This document shows positions 24,769 through 44,270 of a stretch of 64,000 nt of DNA, in pieces. The notes beneath the pieces were generated by a model. The model saw only the letters and a list, made by a program, of their open reading frames with translations. It had not been told where the DNA came from and searched no databases. Position numbers and translations under genes: made by a program. Numbering within the stretch: the first letter of the stretch is position 1; each line of letters opens with the position of its first letter. The stretch is from Glandiceps talaboti (Eukaryota > Hemichordata > Enteropneusta > Spengelidae), in assembly GCF_964340395.1 (NCBI RefSeq), contig NC_135551.1:2392501-2456500 (forward strand), given 5' to 3'.

Positions 24769-25492
24769 GCCTGTCTGTCTGTCTGCTGTCTGTCTCTGTT
24801 TTCTCAAAAGACTTTCCAATTCAATCAAAATTTAGTACATGCATTTTGGGTAATGGCTAGAACTGATTAGGTTTAGGTAAGAAACCATGAATATTAATGA
24901 GGTATTAGATAAATAATGATTCTCAGTAATTAGATAATGTCTTAAGAATGCTAGCTGTATAATTTCATATACTTATTTACACTGATGATAACAAAGTTTT
25001 TTAAGTTCAATGAGTCTTTTGCATAATGTAATGAAATTTATAAATCTAGTGATATACCATGTATGGTCGCCCAGAATTTCACAATCTGATAATGGGTGAA
25101 GGAACTAATCAAAAGACCATATAGAAGGCACTCACTTTACATCTGGTTGAGTTTAAATGTTTTAGTACATGTGTGTCACTGTGTGTGTGTGTCTGTCTCT
25201 CTGTCTGTCACTGTGTCTGTCTGTGTCACTCTGTGTCTGTGTGTCTGTATGTATGTGTCTGTGTGTGTGTGTGTGTGATTGTAACTGAATGAATAACACA
25301 GTGCCTTCACTCTTAGTACAGTTCAAATACCTTAATCATTTATCTCCAGAGGTATATTCTAGTAAGAATAAGGCAGTCCGTAGACGTGGGGCACCCCCAC
25401 CAGGTGTAACGATGCATCACAGGAAAGCAGCCTTCAAATCGAAAATTTACCGCCCAGTGGAGAAGAAAAGCAATCGACAATTCACACGTTGA
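3058..25492 (+). CDS. DDX18: DDX18 / Has1-type DEAD-box RNA helicase, 12 coding exons (whole locus)
   Basis: ATP-dependent nucleolar RNA helicase of the DDX18/Has1 family, which acts in ribosomal subunit biogenesis. Twelve exons with GT-AG borders and matching phases join to 655 codons (human about 670). Seen in the product: lysine-rich basic N-terminus (1-88), acidic segment (about 95-150), Q-motif Gln191, motif [10 protein letters not shown] 207-215, PTREL 244-248, TPGR 293-296, DEAD 318-321, SAT 349-351, motif IV FFSS 416-419, ARGLD 471-475, HRVGRTAR 496-503, basic tail 610-655. All catalytic motifs are intact, so the gene should be functional. Start chosen at 3058 (G at -3, G at +4); in-frame ATGs at 3016 and 3043 would add 14 or 5 residues. 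Introns hold most of the repeats, several of which copy the splice junctions themselves. Confidence 0.96.
3826..3970 (-). repeat. Inverted homologue of the interior of the 8626-10085 element
   Basis: Reads, on the opposite strand, like 9118-9262: both share ACAGTAACATTCCTAAAT and, about 115 bp on, TTTCCGGGTTG.GGAAGTG followed by a TTTTGA. Lies in DDX18 intron 1. Probably a fragment of the same transposon family; its own termini were not found. Confidence 0.5.
4130..4300. promoter_or_regulatory. CpG-rich patch with two NRF1-like GCGCATGCGT sites
   Basis: GCGCATGCGT occurs at 4180-4189 and 4255-4264, each preceded by A-T-A-G-T-A-T-A-T-like bases, so the region is a 75-bp-spaced direct repeat in otherwise CpG-poor intron. 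The palindromic core resembles the NRF1 consensus. It could be an intronic enhancer or alternative promoter, or simply part of a transposon. Confidence 0.25.
5321..5625. repeat. Minisatellite, about 39-51 bp, about 6 copies
   Basis: Units built on CCCTTAGCAAAAACCC and GGTAGATTTTACCTACTTAC, some with an extra TTACATTTTACC insertion. Ends about 110 bp before exon 2 of DDX18. Confidence 0.8.
5737..5913 (+). CDS. DDX18: DDX18 exon 2
   Basis: Acceptor TATTTAG|GT completes the phase-1 codon from exon 1. Encodes an almost uninterrupted Lys/Glu-rich stretch (for example [16 protein letters not shown]) expected of the nucleolar N-terminal extension. Donor G|GTTTGT, phase 1. An alternative acceptor at CTACAG (about 5750) keeps the same frame and would only drop a few residues. 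Confidence 0.75.
5925..6390. repeat. 75-77-bp minisatellite, about 6 copies
   Basis: Unit contains GAATACACTTGGTACAG, ATACAACCAGTGACAGGCA and AGCATTAA. Derived from the left arm of the foldback element and adjacent to the DDX18 exon 2 donor. Confidence 0.85.
6807..6948. repeat. 45-bp tandem repeat, 3 copies
   Basis: Unit contains TTGCTATACTTCCATCATAC and GTGTCAATTCATT. Its reverse complement matches the left-arm sequence of the foldback element. Confidence 0.8.
7235..7425. repeat. Short tandem repeat, 3 copies of about 56 bp
   Basis: Repeated CTCTTGTGTTAATGATATTC and GGTCTATGTTGACAAACTG, within DDX18 intron 2. Confidence 0.75.
7600..8500 (+). repeat. Dispersed repeat R1, 3' part with about 120-bp subrepeats
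   Basis: Four to five degenerate subrepeats of about 120 bp built on CCTAGCAACAAGACCACACC and CATAGCAACAGCCAAATGAT, ending in AAACTGTACAGTTGTGCTAC. The same order occurs at 53690-54090 (+) and inverted at 36170-36810. The end, with CCATTAAATAAAAAAAAG at about 8480-8500, looks like a retroposed tail. Confidence 0.7.
8626..10085. mobile_element. TIR element with TAA target duplication (PIF/Harbinger-like, non-autonomous)
   Basis: About 80-bp, nearly perfect terminal inverted repeats starting GGGGCGTCATCGAAATCAAA at 8626 and mirrored to 10085. TAA flanks both sides (8623-8625, 10086-10088), matching the 3-bp TWA target preference of PIF/Harbinger transposons. No transposase ORF is visible in the 1460 bp, so it is non-autonomous. 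It sits in DDX18 intron 2. The superfamily call rests on the target site and GG-start termini only. Confidence 0.75.
10089..10952 (+). other. DDX18 intron 2, 3' part
   Basis: AT-rich sequence with no repeat, coding or structural signal that I can support, ending in the exon 3 polypyrimidine tract and acceptor. Confidence 0.4.
10953..11141 (+). CDS. DDX18: DDX18 exon 3
   Basis: Acceptor TTTTACAG, donor G|GTTCGT, phases 1 to 1. Encodes an acidic, Ser/Asp/Glu-rich linker (residues 89-151), equivalent in position and composition to the acidic region before the helicase core of human DDX18. Confidence 0.85.
11416..11566 (+). CDS. DDX18: DDX18 exon 4 (Q-motif)
   Basis: Acceptor TTTTTCATAG, donor AAG|GTATGT, phase 1 to 2. 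Encodes the upstream aromatic residue and the Q-motif (GFSHMTEIQ, Gln191), which reads adenine in DEAD-box proteins, then [10 protein letters not shown]. Its last 16 bases and its donor form part of the repeat unit of the adjoining minisatellite. Confidence 0.95.
11551..12435 (+). repeat. Splice-junction minisatellite: 19 copies of the DDX18 exon 4 donor, 47-bp unit
   Basis: Period exactly 47 bp. Each unit contains the last 16 exon bases (CACTGTTAGATGGAAG), the donor GTATGT and 25 further intron bases. Donor GTs run from 11567 to 12413, which is 18 steps of 47. Only the first copy is preceded by the real exon; reading past it meets an in-frame TAG within a few codons. The array fills almost all of intron 4 (11567-12558). 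Confidence 0.97.
12559..12859 (+). CDS. DDX18: DDX18 exon 5 (motifs I, Ia, GG, Ib)
   Basis: Acceptor CTTTTACAG, donor CAG|GTGAGA, phase 2 to 0. Encodes Walker [10 protein letters not shown], then [22 protein letters not shown] and [10 protein letters not shown], all essentially as in human DDX18. Confidence 0.97.
13012..13061 (+). repeat. Displaced single unit of the exon 4 junction minisatellite
   Basis: GAAGGTATGTCAACTTGTAG and ATTCACTGTTAGATGAAAGG reproduce one 47-bp unit of the 11551-12435 array, but on the far side of exon 5, in intron 5. Confidence 0.85.
13062..13400 (+). repeat. Dispersed repeat R1, 5' part
   Basis: Shares GTGTCTTTTTGGTCAAAAA, TTCATGACATGAT and TATGCAAATTAGG with 53280-53640 (+) and, inverted, with 36850-37380. 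Located in DDX18 intron 5. Confidence 0.7.
13545..13800. repeat. Degenerate two-copy repeat of about 180 bp
   Basis: ATATGGCCGCCTAGCAGCC and ATATGGCTGCCTGGCAGCC, each followed by ATTTTGTT and CATGTCCAAA.GCCATAACTC. Preceded by GTCCGTCCGTCC and followed by a C-homopolymer run. Confidence 0.65.
13860..14980 (+). other. DDX18 intron 5, mid part
   Basis: No supported gene or array. Short duplicated phrases (GTGTATTTCAGTGA at about 14649 and 14692) only. Confidence 0.4.
14985..15170. repeat. Inverted repeat, about 75-85-bp arms, about 22-bp loop
   Basis: AAATGCTAAGCTCTTATGAC on the left is mirrored by GTCATAAGAGCTTAGCATTT on the right. The arms extend outward through TTTGATGTCTTCTG / CAGAAGACATCAAA. 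An RNA or DNA hairpin in DDX18 intron 5; most simply a small foldback transposon. Confidence 0.8.
15402..15516 (+). CDS. DDX18: DDX18 exon 6 (DEAD box)
   Basis: Acceptor TGTGTAG, donor CCAA|GTAAGT, phase 0 to 1. Encodes [18 protein letters not shown], with the Walker B DEAD at 318-321, and ends in IMKLLP. The final bases ATTACCA plus the donor are the seed of the 33-bp array that follows. Confidence 0.97.
15508..17815 (+). repeat. Splice-junction minisatellite: about 70 copies of the DDX18 exon 6 donor, 31-33-bp unit
   Basis: Unit ATTACCAAGTAAGTGTGTGT plus TTTAATGTGGAAC: the exon end ATTACCAA, the donor GTAAGT and intron bases. Variants (AGTATTTTTTTAG, AAGGAAGTGTG, ACTAAGTAAG) form sub-blocks, the last nearly homogeneous at 17530-17760. 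The 33-bp form is 11 codons, so short open stretches appear in several frames, but the true frame meets TAA in the first unit. It occupies nearly all of intron 6. Confidence 0.97.
17929..18068 (+). CDS. DDX18: DDX18 exon 7 (SAT motif)
   Basis: Acceptor ATTTACAG, donor CAG|GTGAGA, phase 1 to 0. Encodes [13 protein letters not shown] with motif III SAT, and YVGVDDDKA, which couples ATP hydrolysis to unwinding and leads into the second RecA-like domain. Confidence 0.97.
18082..18572 (+). repeat. 42/45-bp minisatellite, about 11 copies
   Basis: Unit contains ATGTGGTAGGTAGATCTAGG and ACAGTTGGGAAGGAGAG, with or without an extra GAA. Starts 14 bp after the exon 7 donor but does not include it. Confidence 0.9.
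18640..19270 (+). repeat. About 21-24-bp minisatellite, about 27 copies
   Basis: Unit AGAGTAGTAATGTATTGTAG plus TGAC, with many small indels. Ends about 25 bp before the exon 8 acceptor, so intron 7 is nearly all tandem repeat. Confidence 0.9.
19297..19458 (+). CDS. DDX18: DDX18 exon 8 (motif IV)
   Basis: Acceptor GCATTACAG, donor CAT|GTAAGT, phase 0 both sides, 54 codons. Encodes [20 protein letters not shown] and [14 protein letters not shown], the start of RecA domain 2, nearly identical to vertebrate DDX18. Confidence 0.97.
19500..20610 (-). repeat. Dispersed repeat R2 (inverted), split by an insertion of about 0.8 kb
   Basis: 19560-19694 and 20495-20610 match, reverse-complemented, the repeat at 34030-34365 (for example GCATGCACCAACTGATTTCA). 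The two halves are separated by sequence flanked by near-identical GAATGGCAACCATATTTGT (19676-19694) and GAATGACAACCATATTTGT (20509-20527), suggesting target duplication around an insertion. Confidence 0.55.
20690..21760. repeat. Degenerate tandem repeat, about 270-290 bp, about 4 units
   Basis: Recurring blocks: ACAAACAT.TATTCAC followed by TTATxAATTT.ATT, CTCGAAAGCC-like, AATT.ACCGA and CGACCCTGC.G. Too diverged for exact borders. In DDX18 intron 8. Confidence 0.6.
21845..22265. repeat. Minisatellite, about 20-25 bp
   Basis: Units of GGTTTGGAGACTGTGTTGTG with TGAAG/TGATG alternation and variable length, about 18 copies, in DDX18 intron 8. Confidence 0.85.
22310..22570 (-). repeat. Dispersed repeat R2 fragment (inverted)
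   Basis: CAATGGCAGCCATATTTGTG, AAGTGTCTACCCCCATATTA and ACATTGACCTTTGACCTTGA match the complement of the R2 copies at 34030 and 40300. Confidence 0.65.
22685..23150. repeat. 41/42-bp minisatellite, 11 copies
   Basis: Unit ATTACTTGACAGGGGGTGTC plus TGCTTATGAAGACTCATTGT, with a TTA/TA length variant. Ends about 65 bp before the exon 9 acceptor. Confidence 0.95.
23218..23370 (+). CDS. DDX18: DDX18 exon 9 (motif V)
   Basis: Acceptor TGATTAG, donor AAG|GTGAGT, phase 0 both sides, 51 codons. Encodes [24 protein letters not shown] and [13 protein letters not shown] 57-bp-spaced partial copy of its 3' part follows the donor. Confidence 0.97.
23332..23412 (+). repeat. Incipient duplication over the DDX18 exon 9 donor
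   Basis: TGATTGGATAGTACAGTATG at 23331 inside exon 9 recurs as TGATTGGATAGTACATTATG at 23388, a spacing of 57 bp that spans the donor GTGAGT. About 1.4 copies. Confidence 0.85.
23771..23900 (+). repeat. Duplicated DDX18 exon 10 acceptor, 60-bp unit, about 2 copies
   Basis: CATTGACTAG|GAATACATTC occurs at both 23820/23821 and 23882/23883. The upstream copy runs into TGA after about 11 codons, so only the downstream acceptor is productive. Confidence 0.92.
23883..24053 (+). CDS. DDX18: DDX18 exon 10 (motif VI)
   Basis: Acceptor TTGACTAG, donor CAG|GTACGT, phase 0 both sides, 57 codons. Encodes [12 protein letters not shown] with the arginine fingers, [16 protein letters not shown] and the [12 protein letters not shown] helix. 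A second identical acceptor lies 60 bp upstream, but reading from it meets a stop. Confidence 0.96.
24089..24142. repeat. (TG)n microsatellite
   Basis: About 50 bp of TG dinucleotides in DDX18 intron 10, 36 bp after the exon 10 donor. Confidence 0.95.
24282..24459 (+). CDS. DDX18: DDX18 exon 11
   Basis: Acceptor TTGTTTACAG, donor CTAC|GTATCC, phase 0 to 1. Encodes [35 protein letters not shown] and [11 protein letters not shown], the DDX18/Has1 C-terminal extension that follows the helicase core. Confidence 0.95.
24464..24650 (+). repeat. 31-bp minisatellite, about 6 copies
   Basis: Unit ATGTTAATTACATTATTGGG plus GTTATTTTCAT. Starts a few bases past the exon 11 donor (24460). Confidence 0.92.
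24715..24800. repeat. (TG)n/(TCTG)n microsatellite
   Basis: TG run followed by about 15 TCTG tetranucleotides in DDX18 intron 11. Confidence 0.95.
25170..25280. repeat. Imperfect TG/CTG-rich simple repeat
   Basis: Degenerate GTGTGTCTGTCTCTGTCTGT-type sequence, 70 bp upstream of the exon 12 acceptor. Confidence 0.85.
25350..25492 (+). CDS. DDX18: DDX18 exon 12 (terminal coding exon)
   Basis: Acceptor TATCTCCAG, phase 1; the split codon becomes Gln. Encodes a basic tail with [13 protein letters not shown] and [16 protein letters not shown], then TGA. A similar basic Q-F-S/T-x end occurs in human DDX18. Confidence 0.92.
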
Positions 25493-25629
25493 TTCAATTT
25501 TAAAAACATTTCAATATATGTTTTATGGACCAGAGCTAATATCACTTTTAACACCAAAACACAACGAATCATAATTTCTTAGGAGGAAAGTGATCCTGTA
25601 TATTCTTAAACTATGAATACATTGCCATG

Positions 25630-25652
25630 AATAAATGAATGAATGGAATAAA
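25630..25652 (+). promoter_or_regulatory. DDX18: DDX18 poly(A) signals (two AATAAA)
   Basis: Canonical AATAAA at 25630-25635 and again at 25647-25652, 138 and 155 bases past the stop codon, giving a short 3' UTR. A GT/T-rich stretch follows at about 25672-25695. Confidence 0.75.
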
Positions 25653-25845
25653 ATAACATATTAGAAACAATTAGTATTTGTATTCTTGTTTGAGTAGCCA
25701 TGATATTCCAGTGTAGTATGGGCATGAACAAAGAGAATTTGTTGGATGTTTATTACTTCCAATACATCCAGGGGAAAAGTTCACAAATGAAATCTTCTTT
25801 TTCTCCTCCTCCTATTTATTCTTGTTCCTCCTCCTCCTCCTTTAT

Positions 25846-26385
25846 AGGATATCCAAACTGATCACCTTGGAGTTTGGACATCCTATAAATCTAATTAGAT
25901 CAATACAGGTTTGGATATCCTATAAATCTAATTAGATCAATTCAGGTTTGGATATCCTATCAATCTAATTAGATCAATTCGGGTTTGGATATCCTATCAA
26001 TCTAAATAGATCAATTCAGGTTTGGACATCCTATCAATCTAATTAGATCAATTCAGGTTTGGACATCCTATCAATCTAATTAGATCAATTCAGGTTTGGA
26101 CATCCTATCAATCTAATTAGATCAATTCAGGTTTGGACATCCTATCAATCTAATTAGATCAATTCAGGTTTGGATATCCTATCAATCTAATTAGATCAAT
26201 TCAGGTTTGGACATCCTATCAATCTAATTAGATCAATTCAGGTTTGGACATCCTATCAATCTAATTAGATCAATTCAGGTTTGGACATATTATCAATCTA
26301 ATTAGATCAATTCAGGTTTGGACATCCTATCAATCTAATTAGATCAATTCAGGTTTGGACATCCTATCAATCTAATTAGATCAAT
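25846..26385. repeat. 37-bp minisatellite, about 14 copies, each with a TAATTA palindrome
   Basis: Unit GGTTTGGACATCCTATCAAT plus CTAATTAGATCAATTCA. Every unit but one keeps the palindrome TCTAATTAGA, a homeodomain-like core. Located just downstream of the DDX18 poly(A) site. Confidence 0.93.
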
Positions 26386-29252
26386 TATTAAAACCACACA
26401 CTGTAATATCATTACACATACAACCATTTATTAAAACCACACACTGTAATATCATTACACATACAACCATTTATTAAAACCACACACTGTAATATCATTA
26501 CACATACCATTTATTAGAACCACACACTGTAATATCATTACACACACATACCATTTATTAAAACCACACACTGTAATATCATTACACACACAACCATTTA
26601 TTAAAACCACACACTGTAATATCATTACACATACAACCATTTATTATAACCACACACTGTAATATCATTACACATACCATTTATTAAAACCACACACTGT
26701 AATATCATTACACATACCATTTATTAAACCACACACTGTAATATCATTACACATACAACCCTTTATTAAAACCACACACTGTAATATCATTACACACACA
26801 ACCATTTATTAAAACCACACACTGTAATATCATTACACACAACCATTTATTAAAACCACACACTGTAATATCATTACACAAACAACCATTTATTAAAACC
26901 ACACACTGTAATATCATTACACATACCATTTATTAAAACCACACACTGTAATATCATTACACACACAACCATTTATTAAAACCACACACTGTAATATCAT
27001 TACACATACCATTTATTAAAACCACACACTGTAATATCATTACACACACAACCATTTATTAAAACCACACACTGTAATATCATTACACACACAACCATTT
27101 ATTAAAACCACACACTGTAATATCATTACACATACCATTTATTAAAACCACACACTGTAATATCATTACACACACAACCATTTATTAAAACCACACACTG
27201 TAATATCATTACACACACAACCATTTATTAAAACCACACACTGTAATATCATTACACACACAACCATTTATTAAAACCACACACTGTAATATCATTACAC
27301 ACACAACCATTTATTAAAACCACACACTATAATATCATTACACACACAACCATTTATTAAAACCACACACTGTAATATCATTACACACACAACCATTTAT
27401 TAAAACCACACTGTAATATCATTACACATACCATTTATTAAAACCACACACTGTAATATCATTACACATACAACCCTTTATTAAAACCACACTGTAATAT
27501 CATTACACATACAGCCATTTATTAAAACCACACACTGTAATATCATTACACATACAACCATTTATTATAACCACACACTGTAATATCATTACACATACAA
27601 CCATTTATTATAACCACACACTGTAATATCATTACACATACAACCCTTTATTAAAACCACACACTGTAATATCATTACACATACAACCCTTTATTATAAC
27701 CACACACTGTAATATCATTACACATACAGCCATTTATTATAACCACACACTGTAATATCATTACACATACAACCATTTATTAAAACCACACACTGTAATA
27801 TTATTACACATACAACCATTTATTAAAACCACACTGTAATATCATTACACACACAACCATTTATTAAAACCACACACTGTAATATCATTACACACACAAC
27901 CATTTATTAAAACCACACTGTAATATCATTACACATACAACCCTTTATTATAACCACACACTGTAATATCATTACACATACAACCATATATTAAAACCAC
28001 ACACTGTAATATCATTACACATACAACCCTTTATTAAAACCACACACTGTAATATCATTACACATACAACCATATATTAAAACCACACACTGTAATATCA
28101 TTACACATACAGCCATTTATTATAACCACACACTGTAATATCATTACACACACAACCATTTATTAAAACCACACTGTAATATCATTACACATACAACCAT
28201 TTATTAAAACCACACACTGTAATATTACACACACATACCATTTATTATAACCACACACTGTAATATCATTACACATACAGCCATTTATTAAAACCACACT
28301 GTAATATCATTACACATACCATTTATTAAAACCACACACTGTAATATCATTACACATACCATTTATTAAAACCACACACTGTAATATCATTACACACACA
28401 ACCATTTATTATAACCACACACTGTAATATCATTACACATACAGCCATTTATTAAAACCACACACTGTAATATCATTACACATACCATTTATTAAAACCA
28501 CACACTGTAATATCATTACACACACAACCATTTATTAAAACCACACACTGTAATATCATTACACACGCAACCATTTATTAAAACCACACACTGTAATATC
28601 ATTACACACACAACCATTTATTAAAACCACACACTGTAATATCATTACACATACAGCCATTTATTAAAACCACACTGTAATATCATTACACATACCATTT
28701 ATTATAACCACACACTGTAATATCATTACACACACAACCATTTATTAAAACCACACACTGTAATATCATTACACATACAACCATTTATTAAAACCACACA
28801 CTGTAATATCATTACACACACAACCATTTATTAAAACCACACACTGTAATATCATTACACATACCATTTATTATAACCACACACTGTAATATCATTACAC
28901 ACACATACCATTTATTAAAACCACACACTGTAATATCATTACACACACAACCATTTATTAAAACCACACACTGTAATATCATTACACATACAACCATTTA
29001 TTAAAACCACACACTGTAATATCATTACACATACAACCATTTATTAAAACCACACACTGTAATATCATTACACACACAACCATTTATTAAAACCACACAC
29101 TGTAATATCATTACACATACAACCATTTATTAAAACCACACACTGTAATATCATTACACACACAACCATTTATTAAAACCACACACTGTAATATCATTAC
29201 ACACACAATCATTTATTAAAACCACACACTGTAATATCATTACACATACAAC
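26386..29252. repeat. About 43-bp minisatellite, about 66 copies, carrying AATAAA on the minus strand
   Basis: Unit ACCATTTATTAAAACCACAC plus ACTGTAATATCATTACACACACA, with 38-47-bp length variants. TTTATT is kept in nearly every unit, so the minus strand has a run of AATAAA hexamers. It lies between the 3' ends of the convergent DDX18 and TMEM50 genes. Confidence 0.96.
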
Positions 29253-29730
29253 AAAGTAAAATTGACATTATTTGACTATTGCTTCATTTTCCACGCTTTG
29301 CTTTACAACCTAAAAGACAATGCTAATTATAAAGTTTCATTCTTGGTATTCAACTTACCTAAACAGCGCCCTCTTCTGTCTGTACTGGTCAAATGATGCC
29401 CCCCCCCCCCCTCCTCCTGTTATTCATACATTCTATACAATATTTGATTACAAATTGGAGATTTAACAAGACTGTAATCTGTCAACATAGAAAACTGGCA
29501 CACAGTCCTAAATCAAAATCTGACTATGTTTTGCTTTGTGAGCTTTATTATAATGTTCAACCAAAGCAGAAACCATTCATAGTATAACATATATATCTTT
29601 CATGTCTACAAACATTTTTATTTCCAATTTCAACATTTCTGTTTCCCAAGCTCAAAGTGACATTCCTTGTGACAGATTAACGTAACAACAGGCATATAGG
29701 CTTGTTTTCAAACACAAAGACTATTAGTTC

Positions 29731-29736
29731 TTTATT
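29731..29736 (-). promoter_or_regulatory. TMEM50A: Candidate TMEM50 poly(A) signal
   Basis: AATAAA on the minus strand, 1.4 kb past the TMEM50 stop codon. Other candidates lie 110-190 bp further on; the choice is not decided by sequence alone. Confidence 0.3.
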
Positions 29737-30359
29737 CATCCATATCTGACATCACAATAACTGCATATATTCATGTTTTTAAATGAAGGAAATATACATA
29801 ATTACAATACATCAAATTCCATAAATGTGTGTATTACCATCAAATCAAACAAGTTATGACAATGATGTATTAATACATCTATCAAATAATGGATAGTAAA
29901 GTGAGTCATTACCACAATACTTGACATACACACCTTGTTAATACATGACTGTACATTTCCAACAAGACAAGACATGTTTTACCATCAACAAACATATACT
30001 AGTACATTATAAATTGCCACTGTAAGCACACCAGGGGCAGAAGGCATGTGTCTGTGGATGGATGTTGAGCCATGCTAACAATAACAAATAACAAAAGTGA
30101 TACATTAGTTGAACGTTGTATTCTAATTCAAATAATAAAATAAAATTATTATCTGATTAACATAAAAGATTCTTTTAAAATTGTGTTTTTCTCACAATTT
30201 GTCTTGCTGTTTCAAGTTCACTTTGCACATGTACACTTGGGTTTTTTGTGAGCATGACATTCCTTTGATTTAAGACAAAAATTCAAACAGCTCTGTGATA
30301 AAAGCTGTTTACATGGTCTGAGCATATACATGTACTTACCTACACTTGATTAGAATATA

Positions 30360-30615
30360 CCAATCTACATAACAATTGAGTGTGATAATCTACATAACAA
30401 TTGATTTCAGTGTGCTAATCTACACAGCATTTAATTATAGTATACTAATCTACATAACAATTGATTCCAATATGCTGATCTACATAAAAATTGATTTCAG
30501 TGTGCTAATCAACACAGCATTTAATTATAGTATGCTAATCTACATAACAATTGATTTCAGTATGCTAATCTACATAACAATTGATTTCAGTATGCTAATC
30601 TCCATAACAATAAAA
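30360..30615. repeat. About 30-bp minisatellite, about 8 copies
   Basis: Units of CTAATCTACATAACAATTGA plus TTTCAGTATG, alternating with a CACAGCATTTAATTATAG variant. Confidence 0.88.
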
Positions 30616-31157
30616 TAAAAGTAATCTAAATCTACAATACACAACTGTTAAATACCACTAAACATGTAAAACTAATGAGTTAGAAATGAACACCTTGGTT
30701 CAAATGTACAATACTTGTGCACTATAGATAACTATATGTGCATTCACTATAGATAACTCTATTTACTATAGGTAATTATCTGTGTACATATTGTATTGTT
30801 GGCATCAGTTACCGTAGCAGAATTTTATGAAATGTACAAAAAGTTTATCAAGTCAAACATCATTACAAAAAGGATTCAAGTAATGAATGACATTTGCAAT
30901 AATTTCATTGATATTTAAAAAAAGAGTGGTCTAAAACGTTCATGGGTGATCTTTAGAGTGAAAAGTGCACATAATAATTACCAGTGGAGTGTGAATTCAA
31001 AAAAGGAAGTTTTTGTCATGTAATACTTTCCAGATACCTATATATTTTCCATAAAATAAGACTAAAAATGTACCACATTATTATCAAGAAGTAAGATATA
31101 GAATAAATTTTGTAGAGCAAACACTACATCAATTGATAAAATTATCATGATACATTG

Positions 31158-43442
<12,285 letters not shown>

Positions 43443-43850
43443 CTTTTTTACATATGTGAGGGTTAACAATACGATTTAAAAATCAAAACACTGGATCTGA
43501 GAAACACGATAAATTCAGGATAAATGTTCGTCTATAAATTAACCGTTCACACGAAATAGTGACAGCATCCGATTTTGGAAAACAGTTAATTGGTACCGGG
43601 ACGTGTGAACTGGTAGGAAATAGGCGGACTTCGTGCAATTGTTTCTGTATGAACGCACGACGCACGTATCAACACATAAATGACAAATGACTAACACACA
43701 TATCGCGACGTCGCCAGACAATAATGGCCACCATCACAAAAGGGTCAAAAGTCAACACATTCGCCTCACGAGGGCGCTGTTATAATTGCAGAACTTTCCA
43801 CTATCAAAATAATACCGTCTACCGTACGTTAAAGCAGAGTGCAGCCTGTC
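43443..43850 (-). promoter_or_regulatory. TMEM50A: TMEM50 5' UTR and promoter region
   Basis: CpG content rises upstream of the TMEM50 start (for example GCACGACGCACGTATC, TATCGCGACGTCGCC near 43655-43720), in contrast to the AT-rich surroundings. No TATA box is evident. The transcription start cannot be placed by eye. Confidence 0.4.
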
Positions 43851-44270
43851 TAATTATTTCATTTGAATTAATTACTTCTCTCATTAACATCTTTCAATGT
43901 TGATGGAGTTTATAGGAAATGAACACAGTCACGTGTCACCATAGGAGCATGTAATATTTCTTAGGATTGTTGTTTTCCTGGTCTACAGGCTATACAACTT
44001 TTGACTATATTGTGTATATTCCTTCCTGTAAGTGTTGTTTCTACTAGTATAAAGATTGATACATTTGTAGCAGCAGGATTCATACGATAATGTGCCTTTT
44101 TCAGAATGTGTGATTTCTTGGCAAACTCCAATATTTAAATACAGACATATGAAGACTAATCTTTTAATAGCAGTCTATCTAACTCAGCTCTAATACCTTC
44201 AAATGTAGAATGTTTATTCACACCTAAAATAAACCAGTAATAAGACATATATAATCTTTCTAGACAGTTA

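Larger units (their letters stand above)
29253..31157 (-). other. TMEM50A: TMEM50 3' UTR and 3' flank
   Basis: Non-coding as far as I can see. Candidate minus-strand AATAAA signals (TTTATT on +) lie at 29731-29736, 29617-29622 and 29544-29549, which would give a 3' UTR of 1.4-1.6 kb. A 30-bp minisatellite lies inside at 30360-30615. Confidence 0.45.

Noticed and set aside
26386-29252. CRISPR-like array (regular repeats over 2.9 kb)
   Set aside because: Units abut with no unique spacers, the genome is eukaryotic, and length variation is minisatellite-like.
30016-30075. Minus-strand stretch readable as a small Cys-containing peptide after a TTGTTAG acceptor-like site
   Set aside because: No family match, no donor or continuing exon, and it lies in the TMEM50 3' UTR.
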